NCBI RefSeq assembly: GCF_014268655.2
Contig: NZ_JABWQX020000001.1
Span: 1,952,001-2,016,000 of the forward strand
Direction of reading: 5' to 3'
Source of the DNA: Pseudomonas marvdashtae
GTDB lineage: Bacteria; Pseudomonadota; Gammaproteobacteria; Pseudomonadales; Pseudomonadaceae
DNA: 64,000 nt
The notes below the pieces were generated by a model. It worked only from the letters and a program-made list of their open reading frames with translations. It had not been told where the DNA came from and searched no databases. Numbering within the stretch: the first letter of the stretch is position 1; every line of letters begins with the position of its first letter. Below, piece by piece: positions 51,409 through 64,000 of this stretch. Made by a program: the position numbers and the translations under genes.

Positions 51409-52296
51409 TTAAAGAGCCATGCATATCGCATTCGGAAAGGATCTGTCGAGGTATTCAAAATCTCGGATGTCACAAAGTTTGCTCGTGAATGATTCGATGG
51501 TGATGGTTACCTGCTTCCTTGATGTGTCGTGGTCGAATTTGACGACGGCGGTTGCTTCCGAGAAGCCGTCCTTTATAGTCAGGGTTGTTACGCCAGGTGG
51601 ATAACCCTTGTCCGGCGTGAGGTAGAAGTCGGTGCCCGGTCCTGGAAAACCCCTGCCGTGTCGGTCAACTTTATTCATTTGTCCTGGAGGCGATTCTTGA
51701 TATACGTCACCCCCCGAAAAATAGAGGTTGACGTTGGATAAGAAAGAGAATTTATCCGTGGTTCCGATAACAACTTGGGAGGCTTTTTCTTTGGGAGCAG
51801 GATGTACGGGGTCGTTTGAAGGATGTTGAATGACCGGGTGGCCAATCAGATGCTCGAGCTGCCTGTTGGCCTTATCTGTCTTTTGGCTGGCTTCTGTACC
51901 TGGTTCTAGCATTTCCAACTGAATGAGCATTGAAAAGTCATCGAAGATGAAAGGGGGAGTGCTAATGCGGGCACCTGGAGAGCTGGTTGAGTAGATGACT
52001 TGATTTCCGAACTTATTTAAGTTGAATCTGTACACGGTGTGGGGGCTTTTAAATATTAGCTCTTGGGAGGAGGTGTTGTAGCTATAGGTTTGTCCATGGT
52101 CGTTTTGGCGAGTATCTATAGAGCAGTGTATGGAGAACGTATCGGTGAATTCCTCTGCTTTAAGGTATTCAAAAGGCTCATTAAGGCCCAACCTCCTACA
52201 CAGGGCGGGAGATCCTACTACTAGACGTTGATTGCTCCAATTTATAATGGTGAAAGGTATTTGAGCGTTCCTGGGAACTTGCGCATTTTTTTTCAT
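51409..52296 (-). CDS. Orphan protein, unknown, beta-rich
   Basis: 295 residues from MKKNAQVPRNAQIPFTI. AT-richer than its neighbours and unlike any family I know. The N-terminal ~130 residues look like a beta-sandwich (FTIINWSNQRLVVGS..., FKSPHTVYRFNLN, FIFDDFSMLIQLEM), a linker rich in Lys/His/Pro follows (about 130-175), and the C-terminal ~115 residues again look strand-rich (VNLYFSGGDVYQ, TDFYLTPDKGYPPGVTTLTIKDGF, KQVTITIESF). There is no signal peptide or membrane segment. It interrupts the core interval between nudJ and idh, pointing to an inserted accessory gene. The paired beta-rich halves would fit a secreted effector or a lectin/pore-like toxin, but that is a guess. Confidence 0.7.
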   Translation of the reverse strand: MKKNAQVPRNAQIPFTIINWSNQRLVVGSPALCRRLGLNEPFEYLKAEEFTDTFSIHCSIDTRQNDHGQTYSYNTSSQELIFKSPHTVYRFNLNKFGNQVIYSTSSPGARISTPPFIFDDFSMLIQLEMLEPGTEASQKTDKANRQLEHLIGHPVIQHPSNDPVHPAPKEKASQVVIGTTDKFSFLSNVNLYFSGGDVYQESPPGQMNKVDRHGRGFPGPGTDFYLTPDKGYPPGVTTLTIKDGFSEATAVVKFDHDTSRKQVTITIESFTSKLCDIRDFEYLDRSFPNAICMAL

Positions 52297-52732
52297 GGTG
52301 GGTTTCCTCTGGGTGTGCGAGTCAGGCGATGAGTTTTCAGCGCGTACTGTAAAAACTCAAACCTTGTACAAGGATTGATATCACTGCATAGGCGATCAAC
52401 CGACTCATCCAAACCTTCAATAGGGCATGCTCACAAAGTTTTTTGATTGAAAACCATACGCTTCCAAAAAAGTAGAAATATTTGAAACCTGTTCGTTCGT
52501 GAGGGTTGGTTTTAGCGAAATCACAGTCGTGGGGAAGACAGCTACCGGACTGTATTATTGGTATGTGTCTATCTCCGTCACGGTGAGGGTAGCGAAGGAT
52601 TCAGCCGTTGTGGCCTGTCAGAGTTGACAGTGAGCTATATTCTTTCGCGATCAAAATGCATGGCATAAGGGATAAATACAGAGGTTGGAGCCATGCCAGA
52701 ATGGTGATTTGCGTTTTTGTAACTAAATCCAT
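52297..52732. other. AT-rich gene-free stretch upstream of the orphan gene
   Basis: About 440 bases between the orphan gene's start and the idh terminator. AT-rich like the orphan gene. The only open frame (52608-52871) runs through the terminator into idh and has no protein-like character. It presumably holds the promoter of the orphan gene; TGTAAAAACTC/CAAACCTTGTAC near 52346-52371 is suggestive only. No repeats or tRNA seen. Confidence 0.5.
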
Positions 52733-52769
52733 ATTTAAAAAACACAAACCCCGGCACAAGGCCGGGGTT
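52733..52769 (-). terminator. Terminator of idh
   Basis: Stem AACCCCGGC / GCCGGGGTT with a 5-base loop; on the minus strand followed by TGTGTTTTTTAAAT. Twenty bases past the idh stop. Confidence 0.88.
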
Positions 52770-52789
52770 CGTGGTGCTTCCTTACAGCC

Positions 52790-55496
<2,707 letters not shown>

Positions 55497-56753
55497 ATGG
55501 GGTATCAAAAGATTCAGGTTCCGGCCGTCGGTGACAAAATCACCGTCAATGCAGACCATTCTCTTAATGTTCCCGACAACCCGATCATCCCCTTCATCGA
55601 AGGCGATGGCATTGGCGTTGATATCAGTCCGGTCATGATCAAGGTCGTCGACGCAGCGGTTGAGAAGGCTTATGGCGGCAAGCGCAAGATTTCCTGGATG
55701 GAAGTCTACGCGGGTGAAAAAGCTACCCAGGTCTACGACCAGGACACCTGGCTTCCCCAGGAAACCCTGGACGCGGTCAAAGACTATGTGGTTTCCATCA
55801 AGGGTCCGCTGACCACCCCGGTCGGTGGTGGTATCCGCTCGCTGAACGTAGCGCTGCGCCAGCAACTCGACCTTTATGTCTGCCTGCGCCCGGTGCGCTG
55901 GTTCGAAGGCGTGCCCAGCCCGGTCAAGAAGCCTGGCGACGTGGACATGACGATCTTCCGCGAGAACTCCGAAGATATCTATGCCGGCATCGAATGGAAA
56001 GCCGGTTCGGCCGAGGCCACCAAGGTCATCAAATTCCTGAAAGAAGAAATGGGTGTCACCAAGATCCGCTTCGACGAAGATTGCGGTATCGGTGTCAAGC
56101 CGGTTTCCAAGCAGGGCACCAAGCGCCTGGCGCGCAAAGCCCTGCAATATGTTGTCGACAATGACCGCGATTCGCTGACCATCGTGCATAAAGGCAACAT
56201 CATGAAGTTCACCGAAGGTGCCTTCAAGGAATGGGCCTACGAAGTAGCAGCCGAGGAATTCGGCGCCACCCTGCTCGACGGCGGGCCGTGGATGCAGTTC
56301 AAGAACCCGAGGACCGGCAAGAATGTCATCGTCAAGGACGCCATCGCCGATGCGATGTTGCAGCAGATCCTGCTGCGTCCGGCCGAATACGACGTGATCG
56401 CGACCCTGAACCTGAACGGTGACTACCTCTCCGACGCCCTGGCGGCGGAAGTGGGCGGTATCGGTATTGCGCCGGGCGCCAACCTGTCAGACACCGTGGC
56501 GATGTTCGAAGCCACCCACGGCACCGCGCCCAAGTATGCAGGCAAGGACCAGGTCAACCCGGGTTCGCTGATCCTGTCGGCGGAGATGATGCTGCGCCAC
56601 ATGGGTTGGACCGAAGCGGCCGACCTGATCATCAAGGGCACCAACGGCGCGATTTCGGCCAAGACCGTGACCTATGACTTCGAACGCTTGATGGACGGCG
56701 CCAAGCTGGTGTCTTCTTCTGGCTTCGGCGATGCGCTGATTTCGCACATGTAA
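55497..56753 (+). CDS. icd: NADP-dependent isocitrate dehydrogenase, dimeric type
   Basis: 418 residues from [18 protein letters not shown] at 55497 with GGAG 7 bases upstream. Homologous along its length to E. coli Icd (416 residues). The phosphorylation-loop serine sits in [13 protein letters not shown], so control by AceK kinase/phosphatase is expected from the family. NADP-binding [12 protein letters not shown] and catalytic [12 protein letters not shown] are intact. Ends in a long bidirectional terminator. Confidence 0.97.
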   Translation: MGYQKIQVPAVGDKITVNADHSLNVPDNPIIPFIEGDGIGVDISPVMIKVVDAAVEKAYGGKRKISWMEVYAGEKATQVYDQDTWLPQETLDAVKDYVVSIKGPLTTPVGGGIRSLNVALRQQLDLYVCLRPVRWFEGVPSPVKKPGDVDMTIFRENSEDIYAGIEWKAGSAEATKVIKFLKEEMGVTKIRFDEDCGIGVKPVSKQGTKRLARKALQYVVDNDRDSLTIVHKGNIMKFTEGAFKEWAYEVAAEEFGATLLDGGPWMQFKNPRTGKNVIVKDAIADAMLQQILLRPAEYDVIATLNLNGDYLSDALAAEVGGIGIAPGANLSDTVAMFEATHGTAPKYAGKDQVNPGSLILSAEMMLRHMGWTEAADLIIKGTNGAISAKTVTYDFERLMDGAKLVSSSGFGDALISHM

Positions 56754-56772
56754 GCGCGTCCAGGCCACAAAG

Positions 56773-56809
56773 AAAATGCCCGGTTCGAGTGATCGAACCG
56801 GGCATTTTT
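56773..56809. terminator. Bidirectional terminator between icd and cspD
   Basis: 16-base perfect stem AAAATGCCCGGTTCGA / TCGAACCGGGCATTTT with a 4-base loop, T-tracts on both strands, placed between the convergent stops at 56753 and 56830. Confidence 0.93.
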
Positions 56810-56829
56810 CATGACGTTGGGGCAGGGCT

Positions 56830-57108
56830 TCAGTGGTTTTCGGTGACGCGGGTCCGGACGACTACCGGGGCGGCATCGGTCTGCACGTCGACGGGGACAA
56901 TGGCAATGGCGTGCACGCCCCTGGGTCCCTGGATTTTATCGAATGTCACGGCTTGCCCGGCCTTCAAGGTTTTATAACCGTCCATCTGGATCGCCGAAAA
57001 ATGTGCAAACAGGTCTTCGGTTTGGTTTTCTTCGTTGATGAAGCCATAGCCCTTGGCATTGTTGAACCATTTTACCTTTCCCTTGAATCGCATCCCGGTG
57101 CCCGACAT
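56830..57108 (-). CDS. cspD: Cold-shock-domain protein CspD
   Basis: 92 residues from [15 protein letters not shown]; the ATG at 57106-57108 has GAGGGAAA upstream. Single OB-fold cold-shock domain with RNP1 (KGYGFI) and RNP2 (DLFAHFSAI), plus a ~20-residue tail (ending [11 protein letters not shown]). In E. coli CspD inhibits replication in stationary phase. Divergent from clpS, the standard gamma-proteobacterial arrangement. Confidence 0.93.
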   Translation of the reverse strand: MSGTGMRFKGKVKWFNNAKGYGFINEENQTEDLFAHFSAIQMDGYKTLKAGQAVTFDKIQGPRGVHAIAIVPVDVQTDAAPVVVRTRVTENH

Positions 57109-57333
57109 ACCAATTTCCCTCTGCAACACACCCCGGCAACGGAGTATCATCCTGATCATCCGCCGTCGATCAATGGAAATCGGATTGACTTCGCGGACCT
57201 TTTTAACCCACGGTGGGCTCTATTGGTTGTAACACCGATTTCCCGATAGTCAAGGTGATCGGGCAGTAGCGGTTGAAATCGCCTGCAAGTGGCCCCATCA
57301 CTGTATTCGCTAACTAAACGAACCTTTCTTTCC

Positions 57334-57696
57334 ATGCATGCAATCAGCCAGATTCGACTAACATTCAATCAGGATCGCCCGGATCAACATGACGACGATT
57401 CCGCAGGCATTGCTGTTCAGGAAGCAAAGCCGGCGTTACAGGCACCACCGATGTACAAGGTGGTTTTGTTCAACGATGACTACACACCGATGGATTTCGT
57501 CGTCGAAGTGCTCGAGGTGTTTTTTAACCTGAATCGCGAGCTGGCGACCAAGGTCATGCTGGCCGTCCATACAGAGGGACGGGCAGTATGTGGAGTGTTT
57601 ACCCGCGACATCGCCGAGACGAAGGCCATGCAGGTCAACCAGTACGCCCGGGAAAGCCAGCATCCGCTACTCTGTGAAATCGAGAAGGACGGTTAA
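57334..57696 (+). CDS. clpS: ATP-dependent Clp protease adaptor ClpS
   Basis: 120 residues from [17 protein letters not shown] (ATG at 57334). N-degron adaptor for Clp[22 protein letters not shown] includes the acidic residues that grip the N-terminal residue, and [11 protein letters not shown] is the second conserved stretch. A flexible acidic N-terminal arm (about 1-38) is present, as needed to modulate ClpA. 29 bases before clpA. Its substrates are made by Aat and Bpt, encoded 3-5 kb downstream. Confidence 0.96.
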   Translation: MHAISQIRLTFNQDRPDQHDDDSAGIAVQEAKPALQAPPMYKVVLFNDDYTPMDFVVEVLEVFFNLNRELATKVMLAVHTEGRAVCGVFTRDIAETKAMQVNQYARESQHPLLCEIEKDG

Positions 57697-57725
57697 CGCC
57701 GACCACTTGGGTATGAGGTGAAGCT

Positions 57726-59996
57726 ATGTTAAACCGCGAGCTCGAAGTCACCCTCAATCTTGCCTTCAAGGAGGCTCGTTCGAAGCGTCATGAGTTCATG
57801 ACCGTCGAGCACCTGCTGCTGGCCCTATTGGATAACGAGGCTGCCGCCACCGTTTTGCGTGCCTGCGGCGCAAACCTCGATAAACTCAAGCATGATTTGC
57901 AGGAGTTCATCGACTCCACCACGCCATTGATCCCCGTCCACGATGAGGATCGCGAAACCCAGCCAACCCTGGGCTTCCAGCGTGTCCTGCAACGTGCTGT
58001 CTTTCATGTACAGAGCTCGGGCAAGCGTGAAGTGACCGGAGCCAACGTGCTGGTCGCGATCTTCAGTGAACAGGAAAGCCAGGCGGTTTTCCTGCTCAAG
58101 CAGCAGAGCGTTGCACGTATCGATGTCGTCAACTACATCGCCCATGGCATCTCCAAAGTGCCGGGGCATGGCGATCATTCCGAGGGTGAGCAGGATATGC
58201 AGGACGACGAGGGCGGTGAGTCTTCTTCTTCGGGCAATCCGCTGGATGCCTATGCCAGCAACCTGAACGAACTGGCGCGCCAGGGGCGTATCGACCCGCT
58301 GGTCGGGCGCGAGTCGGAAGTCGAGCGTGTCGCGCAGATCCTGGCTCGGCGTCGCAAGAACAACCCGCTGCTGGTGGGCGAGGCGGGCGTCGGCAAGACC
58401 GCGATCGCCGAAGGCCTGGCCAAGCGCATCGTCGACAATCAGGTGCCGGACCTGCTCGCCAATAGCGTGGTGTATTCCCTCGACCTCGGCGCCTTGCTGG
58501 CCGGTACCAAATACCGCGGTGACTTCGAGAAGCGCTTCAAGGCGTTGCTCGGCGAGCTGAAGAAGCGTCCCCAGGCGATCCTGTTCATTGACGAGATCCA
58601 CACCATTATCGGTGCCGGGGCGGCGTCGGGTGGCGTGATGGATGCATCCAACCTGCTCAAGCCGTTGCTGTCGTCGGGCGATATCCGCTGCATTGGCTCG
58701 ACCACGTTCCAGGAGTTCCGCGGGATCTTCGAGAAGGACCGTGCCTTGGCGAGGCGCTTCCAGAAGGTCGATGTGTCGGAGCCGTCGGTGGAAGACACCA
58801 TCGGTATCCTGCGCGGGCTCAAGGGCCGCTTCGAGCTGCATCACGGCATCGAATACAGCGATGAAGCCCTGCGCGCCGCCGCCGAACTGGCCTCGCGCTA
58901 CATCAATGACCGGCATATGCCGGACAAGGCCATCGATGTGATCGACGAGGCGGGCGCCTACCAGCGCCTGCAGCCGGTGGAGAAACGCGTCAAGCGCATC
59001 GAAGTACCGCAAGTCGAGGACATCGTTGCGAAGATTGCGCGGATTCCGCCAAAACATGTCACGAGTTCCGACAAGGAATTGCTGCGTAACCTGGAGCGCG
59101 ACCTGAAGTTGACGGTGTTCGGCCAGGATGCGGCCATCGACTCGCTGTCGACCGCCATCAAGCTGTCCCGCGCCGGTCTCAAGTCGCCGGACAAACCGGT
59201 GGGTTCGTTCCTGTTCGCCGGTCCTACCGGTGTCGGCAAGACCGAGGCGGCGCGGCAATTGGCCAAGGCGATGGGCATCGAGCTGGTGCGCTTCGACATG
59301 TCCGAGTACATGGAGCGTCACACCGTTTCGCGTCTGATCGGTGCGCCTCCAGGTTATGTCGGTTTCGACCAGGGCGGCTTGCTGACCGAGGCGATTACCA
59401 AGCAACCGCACTGCGTGCTGTTGCTCGATGAGATCGAGAAGGCGCATCCGGAAGTCTTCAACTTGCTCCTGCAAGTCATGGATCACGGTACGCTGACCGA
59501 TAACAACGGGCGCAAGGCGGATTTCCGCAACGTGATCATCATCATGACCACGAATGCCGGTGCCGAGACCGCGGCGCGCGCTTCGATCGGTTTCACCCAT
59601 CAGGACCACTCGTCCGATGCGATGGAAGTGATCAAGAAGAGCTTCACGCCTGAATTCCGCAACCGCCTGGACACCATTATCCAGTTCGGTCGCCTCAGTC
59701 ATGAAGTCATCAAGAGCGTGGTGGACAAGTTCCTTACCGAACTTCAGGCGCAGCTCGAAGACAAGCGCGTATTGCTGGAAGTCACCGATGCGGCTCGTAG
59801 TTGGCTGGCGGAAGGTGGTTACGACGTGACGATGGGCGCGCGGCCGATGGCTCGCCTGATCCAGGACAAGATCAAGCGTCCGCTGGCCGAGGAAATCCTC
59901 TTCGGCGAACTGGCCGAGCATGGCGGTGTGGTCCACATCGACATCAAGGACGGCGAGCTGACGTTCGACTTCGAAACCACGGCCGAAATGGCCTGA
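57726..59996 (+). CDS. clpA: ATP-dependent Clp protease ATP-binding subunit ClpA
   Basis: 756 residues from [27 protein letters not shown] upstream. Clp N-domain (1-145), a Ser-rich acidic linker ([10 protein letters not shown]), then two AAA+ modules: Walker A GEAGVGKT and Walker [11 protein letters not shown] in D1, GPTGVGKT and [11 protein letters not shown] in D2. Unfolds substrates for ClpP, with ClpS choosing N-degrons. Followed by a terminator. Confidence 0.97.
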   Translation: MLNRELEVTLNLAFKEARSKRHEFMTVEHLLLALLDNEAAATVLRACGANLDKLKHDLQEFIDSTTPLIPVHDEDRETQPTLGFQRVLQRAVFHVQSSGKREVTGANVLVAIFSEQESQAVFLLKQQSVARIDVVNYIAHGISKVPGHGDHSEGEQDMQDDEGGESSSSGNPLDAYASNLNELARQGRIDPLVGRESEVERVAQILARRRKNNPLLVGEAGVGKTAIAEGLAKRIVDNQVPDLLANSVVYSLDLGALLAGTKYRGDFEKRFKALLGELKKRPQAILFIDEIHTIIGAGAASGGVMDASNLLKPLLSSGDIRCIGSTTFQEFRGIFEKDRALARRFQKVDVSEPSVEDTIGILRGLKGRFELHHGIEYSDEALRAAAELASRYINDRHMPDKAIDVIDEAGAYQRLQPVEKRVKRIEVPQVEDIVAKIARIPPKHVTSSDKELLRNLERDLKLTVFGQDAAIDSLSTAIKLSRAGLKSPDKPVGSFLFAGPTGVGKTEAARQLAKAMGIELVRFDMSEYMERHTVSRLIGAPPGYVGFDQGGLLTEAITKQPHCVLLLDEIEKAHPEVFNLLLQVMDHGTLTDNNGRKADFRNVIIIMTTNAGAETAARASIGFTHQDHSSDAMEVIKKSFTPEFRNRLDTIIQFGRLSHEVIKSVVDKFLTELQAQLEDKRVLLEVTDAARSWLAEGGYDVTMGARPMARLIQDKIKRPLAEEILFGELAEHGGVVHIDIKDGELTFDFETTAEMA

Positions 59997-60014
59997 CCGT
60001 TAGCGGTATCAAGC

Positions 60015-60041
60015 AAAAGGCGCCGAAAGGCGCCTTTTTGC
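60015..60041 (+). terminator. Terminator of clpS-clpA
   Basis: Stem AAAAGGCGCC / GGCGCCTTTT with loop GAAA and a T-run; 18 bases past the clpA stop. Confidence 0.92.
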
Positions 60042-60051
60042 TGTGTGTTGG

Positions 60052-60160
60052 GATCGGTCCCACGCTCCGCGTGGGAGCGCCTCAACGGACGCTCCGCGTT
60101 CGGCTTTTGGGACGCAGAGCGTCCCTGGCTGCATTCCCACGCGGAGCGTGGGAACGATCC
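60052..60160. repeat. REP-like inverted repeat, TCCCACGCTCCGCGTGGGA family
   Basis: Outer arms GATCGGTCCCACGCTCCGCGTGGGA and TCCCACGCGGAGCGTGGGAACGATC are inverse copies; each arm is itself palindromic, and a middle pair (GGACGCTCCGCG / CGCAGAGCGTCC) is also complementary. A second, unrelated class of fluorescent-pseudomonad intergenic repeat, between clpA and infA. Confidence 0.9.
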
Positions 60161-60166
60161 ACAAAC

Positions 60167-60200
60167 AAAAACGCCCGACATGAGCCGGGCGTTTTGTATT
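60167..60200 (-). terminator. Terminator of infA
   Basis: Stem AAAACGCCCG / CGGGCGTTTT with an 8-base loop; on the minus strand followed by TTTTTGTTTG. Ten bases past the infA stop; symmetric enough to act on both strands. Confidence 0.85.
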
Positions 60201-60206
60201 GACTTG

Positions 60207-60425
60207 TTAGCGAGCGCGGTAAGTGATGCGCCCTTTGCTCAAGTCATAGGGCGTCAGCTCGACGCGCACTTTGTCACCGGTAAGAATACGAATGTAGTTC
60301 TTGCGCATCTTGCCGGAGATATGCGCGGTTACGACGTGCCCATTTTCCAACTCCACACGAAACATGGTGTTGGGCAGGGTGTCGACGACAGTGCCTTCCA
60401 TTTCGAAGCTGTCTTCTTTCGACAT
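60207..60425 (-). CDS. infA: Translation initiation factor IF-1
   Basis: 72 residues from [19 protein letters not shown], the standard length. OB-fold protein that binds the 30S A site. Conserved [27 protein letters not shown] is intact. Starts about 160 bases downstream of bpt on the same strand; has its own terminator. Confidence 0.97.
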
Positions 60426-60583
60426 GCAGTAAAGCCCTCGGTATCCAGTGAATGGCCCGGTGCAACTGCGCCAGGCAAAAGCGGCGTGCATTGTGCCCGA
60501 AAAAGGGGGGGCAAGCCAAGGGGTTCTTGGGAGGTTCATCAATGAGGCTGGCGCCGGGACCGAGCAAGAACCCGCGAGCTGCC

Positions 60584-61291
60584 TTAGTTCAAGACAACCC
60601 ACCGCTGGTTGATCAGCAATTCAATGGGCCGATATTGGGTCTTGTAGTTCATTTTTTTGCAGTTCTTGATCCAGTAGCCCAGGTAGACCGCTTCCAGGCC
60701 CAGGCGCCGGCATTCGTTGATTTGCCAAAGGATTGCGTAGCGTCCGAGGCTGCGTTTTTCTTCGTCGGGCTCGTAAAAGGTATACACCGCGGACAGCCCG
60801 TTGGGCAGCAGGTCGGTGACGGCGATGGCCATCAACTTGCCTTCGAGGCGAAACTCATAGAACCGCGAAAACGGCAGGTCGCGTACCAGGAAGGTCGAGA
60901 ATTGGTCACGGCTGGGTGGGTACATGTCGCCGTCGGCGTGGCGCTGTTCGATGTAACGCTGGTACAGGTCGAAGTATTCTTCGCTGAACTGTGGCTTGGC
61001 CGGCCGAACCTGCAGGTCGGCGTTGCGCTTGAAAATGCGCTTCTGCTGGCGATTGGGCGTGAATCGAGCCACGGGGATGCGCGCGGGGACGCATGCATTG
61101 CAATGCTGGCAATGGGGCCGGTAGAGATGATCGCCACTGCGACGAAAACCCATCTCCGACAAGTCTGCGTAGACATGCACGTCCATGGGCTGGCTAGGGT
61201 CGAGGAACAGCGTCGTGGCCTGCTCCTCAGGCAGATAACTGCAGGAGTGGGGTTGAGTGGCATAGAACTTCAAGCGCGCCAACTCAGTCAT
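60584..61291 (-). CDS. bpt: Aspartate/glutamate leucyltransferase
   Basis: 235 residues from [23 protein letters not shown]-type transferase (often annotated ate); the bacterial Bpt form moves leucine from Leu-tRNA to N-terminal Asp or Glu, creating an N-degron. Zinc/cysteine motif [15 protein letters not shown] and the C-terminal [15 protein letters not shown] are intact. 57 bases after aat. Confidence 0.92.
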
Positions 61292-61348
61292 GATCGACCC
61301 TCGGAAATAAACTTCAATTGAAGTGTAAGCCAGGAGCGCGAATATCGC

Positions 61349-62029
61349 TCAGCAAACCCAGGAGGCACGGTTGGGCTGATCCAGGTGGGCCTTCAGGTAA
61401 CCGGCGAACGCTGCGCGCGGAATCGATCGCGCACCCAGGCTGTGCAGGTGCTCGGTGGGCATCTGGCAGTCGATCAGCACGAAACCCGCTTCCTTGAGAT
61501 GTTGGACCAGGGTTGCGAAGCCGAATTTCGACGCGTTGTCGGCCCGGCTGAACATCGACTCGCCAAAAAACAGTTGCCCCATCGCCAGGCCGTACAGGCC
61601 GCCCACCAATGCGCCCTGATCCCAGACTTCCACCGAGTGGGCGAAGCCGCGCTGGTGCAATTCCAGATAAGCGGTCTGCATGGCGTCGGTGATCCAAGTG
61701 CCGTCGGCATAATCGCGGGGTGCGGCGCACGCCTTGATGACAGCGGCGAAATCCCGGTCGAACGTCACTTCATAGCGTTGCTTGCGCAACAGCTTGTTCA
61801 GGCTGCGCGAGACGTGCAGTTCGTCGGGAAACAGCACCGTACGCGGGTCCGGCGACCACCAAAGGATTGGTTGGCCCTCCGAGAACCAGGGAAAGCAGCC
61901 GTGACGATAGGCCTGGATCAACCGATCGGCAGACAGGTCCCCGCCGGCAGCCAGCAGGCCGTTGGGGTCGCGCATGGCCTTTTCCAATGGCGGGAAATCG
62001 AATGTGTTGCGTTGTAACCAAGTGAGCAT
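61349..62029 (-). CDS. aat: Leucyl/phenylalanyl-tRNA-protein transferase
   Basis: 226 residues from [19 protein letters not shown]. Transfers Leu or Phe from tRNA to N-terminal Arg or Lys. Hallmarks: [45 protein letters not shown] and [19 protein letters not shown]. Feeds ClpS-ClpAP with Bpt. Confidence 0.95.
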   Translation of the reverse strand: MLTWLQRNTFDFPPLEKAMRDPNGLLAAGGDLSADRLIQAYRHGCFPWFSEGQPILWWSPDPRTVLFPDELHVSRSLNKLLRKQRYEVTFDRDFAAVIKACAAPRDYADGTWITDAMQTAYLELHQRGFAHSVEVWDQGALVGGLYGLAMGQLFFGESMFSRADNASKFGFATLVQHLKEAGFVLIDCQMPTEHLHSLGARSIPRAAFAGYLKAHLDQPNRASWVC

Positions 62030-62102
62030 CGTTATCCGGGCGTGCAGAAGGGTAGGGTGGCCGGGCCCCGAAGGGATCGGTGCCCGGCCTAGAGGTTAAC
62101 CG

Positions 62103-63380
<1,278 letters not shown>

Positions 63381-64000
63381 TTGAAGAAATCCACCGCAGC
63401 ACCCAAGACAGTCGTTCCGCTCTGGCGCCAACAATTGCACTACCGACTCAAGGAAGGTGCGTTGATCGCCATCGGTGCCTTGTGCCTGTTCCTGATGATG
63501 GCCTTGCTGACCTACGGCAAGGACGATCCGGGCTGGAGCCATAACAGCAAGATCGAAGACGTGCAGAATTTTGGCGGTCCGGCCGGTTCCTACAGCGCCG
63601 ACATCCTGTTCATGGTGCTGGGCTATTTCGCCTACATTTTCCCGTTGCTGCTGGCGATCAAGACCTACCAGATTTTTCGCCAGCGCCATGAGCCGTGGCA
63701 GTGGAGCGGCTGGCTGTTCTCCTGGCGCCTGATCGGCCTGGTGTTCCTCGTGCTGTCGGGTGCCGCGCTGGCCCATATCCATTTCCATGCACCCACCGGC
63801 TTGCCGGCCGGGGCGGGCGGCGCGCTGGGGGAAAGCCTCGGCGACCTGGCCAGGAATGCCCTGAATATCCAAGGCAGTACCTTGCTCTTTATCGCCCTGT
63901 TCCTGTTCGGCCTGACGGTGTTCACCGACCTGTCGTGGTTCAAGGTCATGGACGTCACCGGCAAGATCACCCTCGACCTGATCGAGTTGATCCAGGGCGC
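63381..64000 (+). CDS. ftsK: DNA translocase FtsK, N-terminal part (runs off window)
   Basis: I start at TTG 63381, preceded by AGGAAAAG at good distance; it gives MKKSTAAPKTVVPLWRQQLH, the expected FtsK opening in Pseudomonas. The visible ~206 residues hold the 4-helix membrane anchor (helices about 25-45, 77-98, 112-132 and 162-182) with a periplasmic loop containing HIHFHAPTGLP. The motor and gamma domains lie beyond the window. FtsK works at the septum to resolve and pump chromosomes. Confidence 0.93.
   Translation, partial: MKKSTAAPKTVVPLWRQQLHYRLKEGALIAIGALCLFLMMALLTYGKDDPGWSHNSKIEDVQNFGGPAGSYSADILFMVLGYFAYIFPLLLAIKTYQIFRQRHEPWQWSGWLFSWRLIGLVFLVLSGAALAHIHFHAPTGLPAGAGGALGESLGDLARNALNIQGSTLLFIALFLFGLTVFTDLSWFKVMDVTGKITLDLIELIQG

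Noticed and set aside
57825..59936. 703-codon open frame antisense to clpA
   Set aside because: Third-position GC shadow of clpA; composition not protein-like.

Overview
The window looks like the chromosome of a Pseudomonas of the P. fluorescens group. The evidence is high-GC coding with Pseudomonas-type gene order (nuoA-N, aceA, purB-hflD-mnmA-nudJ, idh/icd, cspD-clpS-clpA, infA-bpt-aat-trxB-ftsK), a fused nuoCD, two unrelated isocitrate dehydrogenases and typical fluorescent-pseudomonad REP/BIME repeats. From memory the same core order runs PA2615-PA2649 in P. aeruginosa PAO1, on the opposite orientation.

Layout. (1) 1-15.3 kb is an accessory/regulatory region. It holds the end of an AraC-type regulator, two small orphan genes, a pirin divergent from a GlxA-type regulator, two convergent paralogous winged-helix/ATPase regulators (one apparently truncated into the tail of the other), an alpha/beta hydrolase, a compact LysR-DoxX-monooxygenase-amidohydrolase-isochorismatase operon, another LysR and a hemerythrin protein. 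(2) 15.5-30.5 kb, minus strand, is the complete 13-gene nuo operon for respiratory complex I. (3) 30.5-31.6 kb is a long gene-free stretch with a decayed REP and a possible orphan Fur site. (4) 31.6-42.8 kb, plus strand, is an AT-richer ten-gene block: alpha-oxoamine synthase-like enzyme, CitE-like lyase, MaoC hydratase, SDR, ornithine cyclodeaminase-like protein, 2-hydroxyacid dehydrogenase, class II aldolase, HisC-like aminotransferase, MFS transporter and an extra leucyl-tRNA synthetase. (5) 43-64 kb is core genome: aceA with a probable RccR site, a secretin-N-domain protein, GNAT, roxA, purB, hflD, mnmA, nudJ, an orphan gene, the two isocitrate dehydrogenases, cspD, clpS-clpA, infA, bpt, aat, trxB and the start of ftsK.

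The most interesting element is block 4. It has no NRPS, PKS or carrier protein, but combines CoA-type C-C chemistry, PLP enzymes and redox enzymes with an exporter and a second LeuRS. The most economical reading is a biosynthetic cluster for a small amino-acid-like antimetabolite that targets leucyl-tRNA synthetase, with the extra LeuRS giving self-resistance. It sits between nuoA and aceA, which are near neighbours in other pseudomonads. I know of no described cluster with this content, but I could not search.

Other points: the core half of the window carries the bacterial N-degron machinery (Aat and Bpt to add leucine, ClpS and ClpA to recognise and unfold), and the glyoxylate/TCA branch point (AceA, Idh, Icd) is within 14 kb. 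No tRNA, rRNA, CRISPR array, transposase or integrase was seen.
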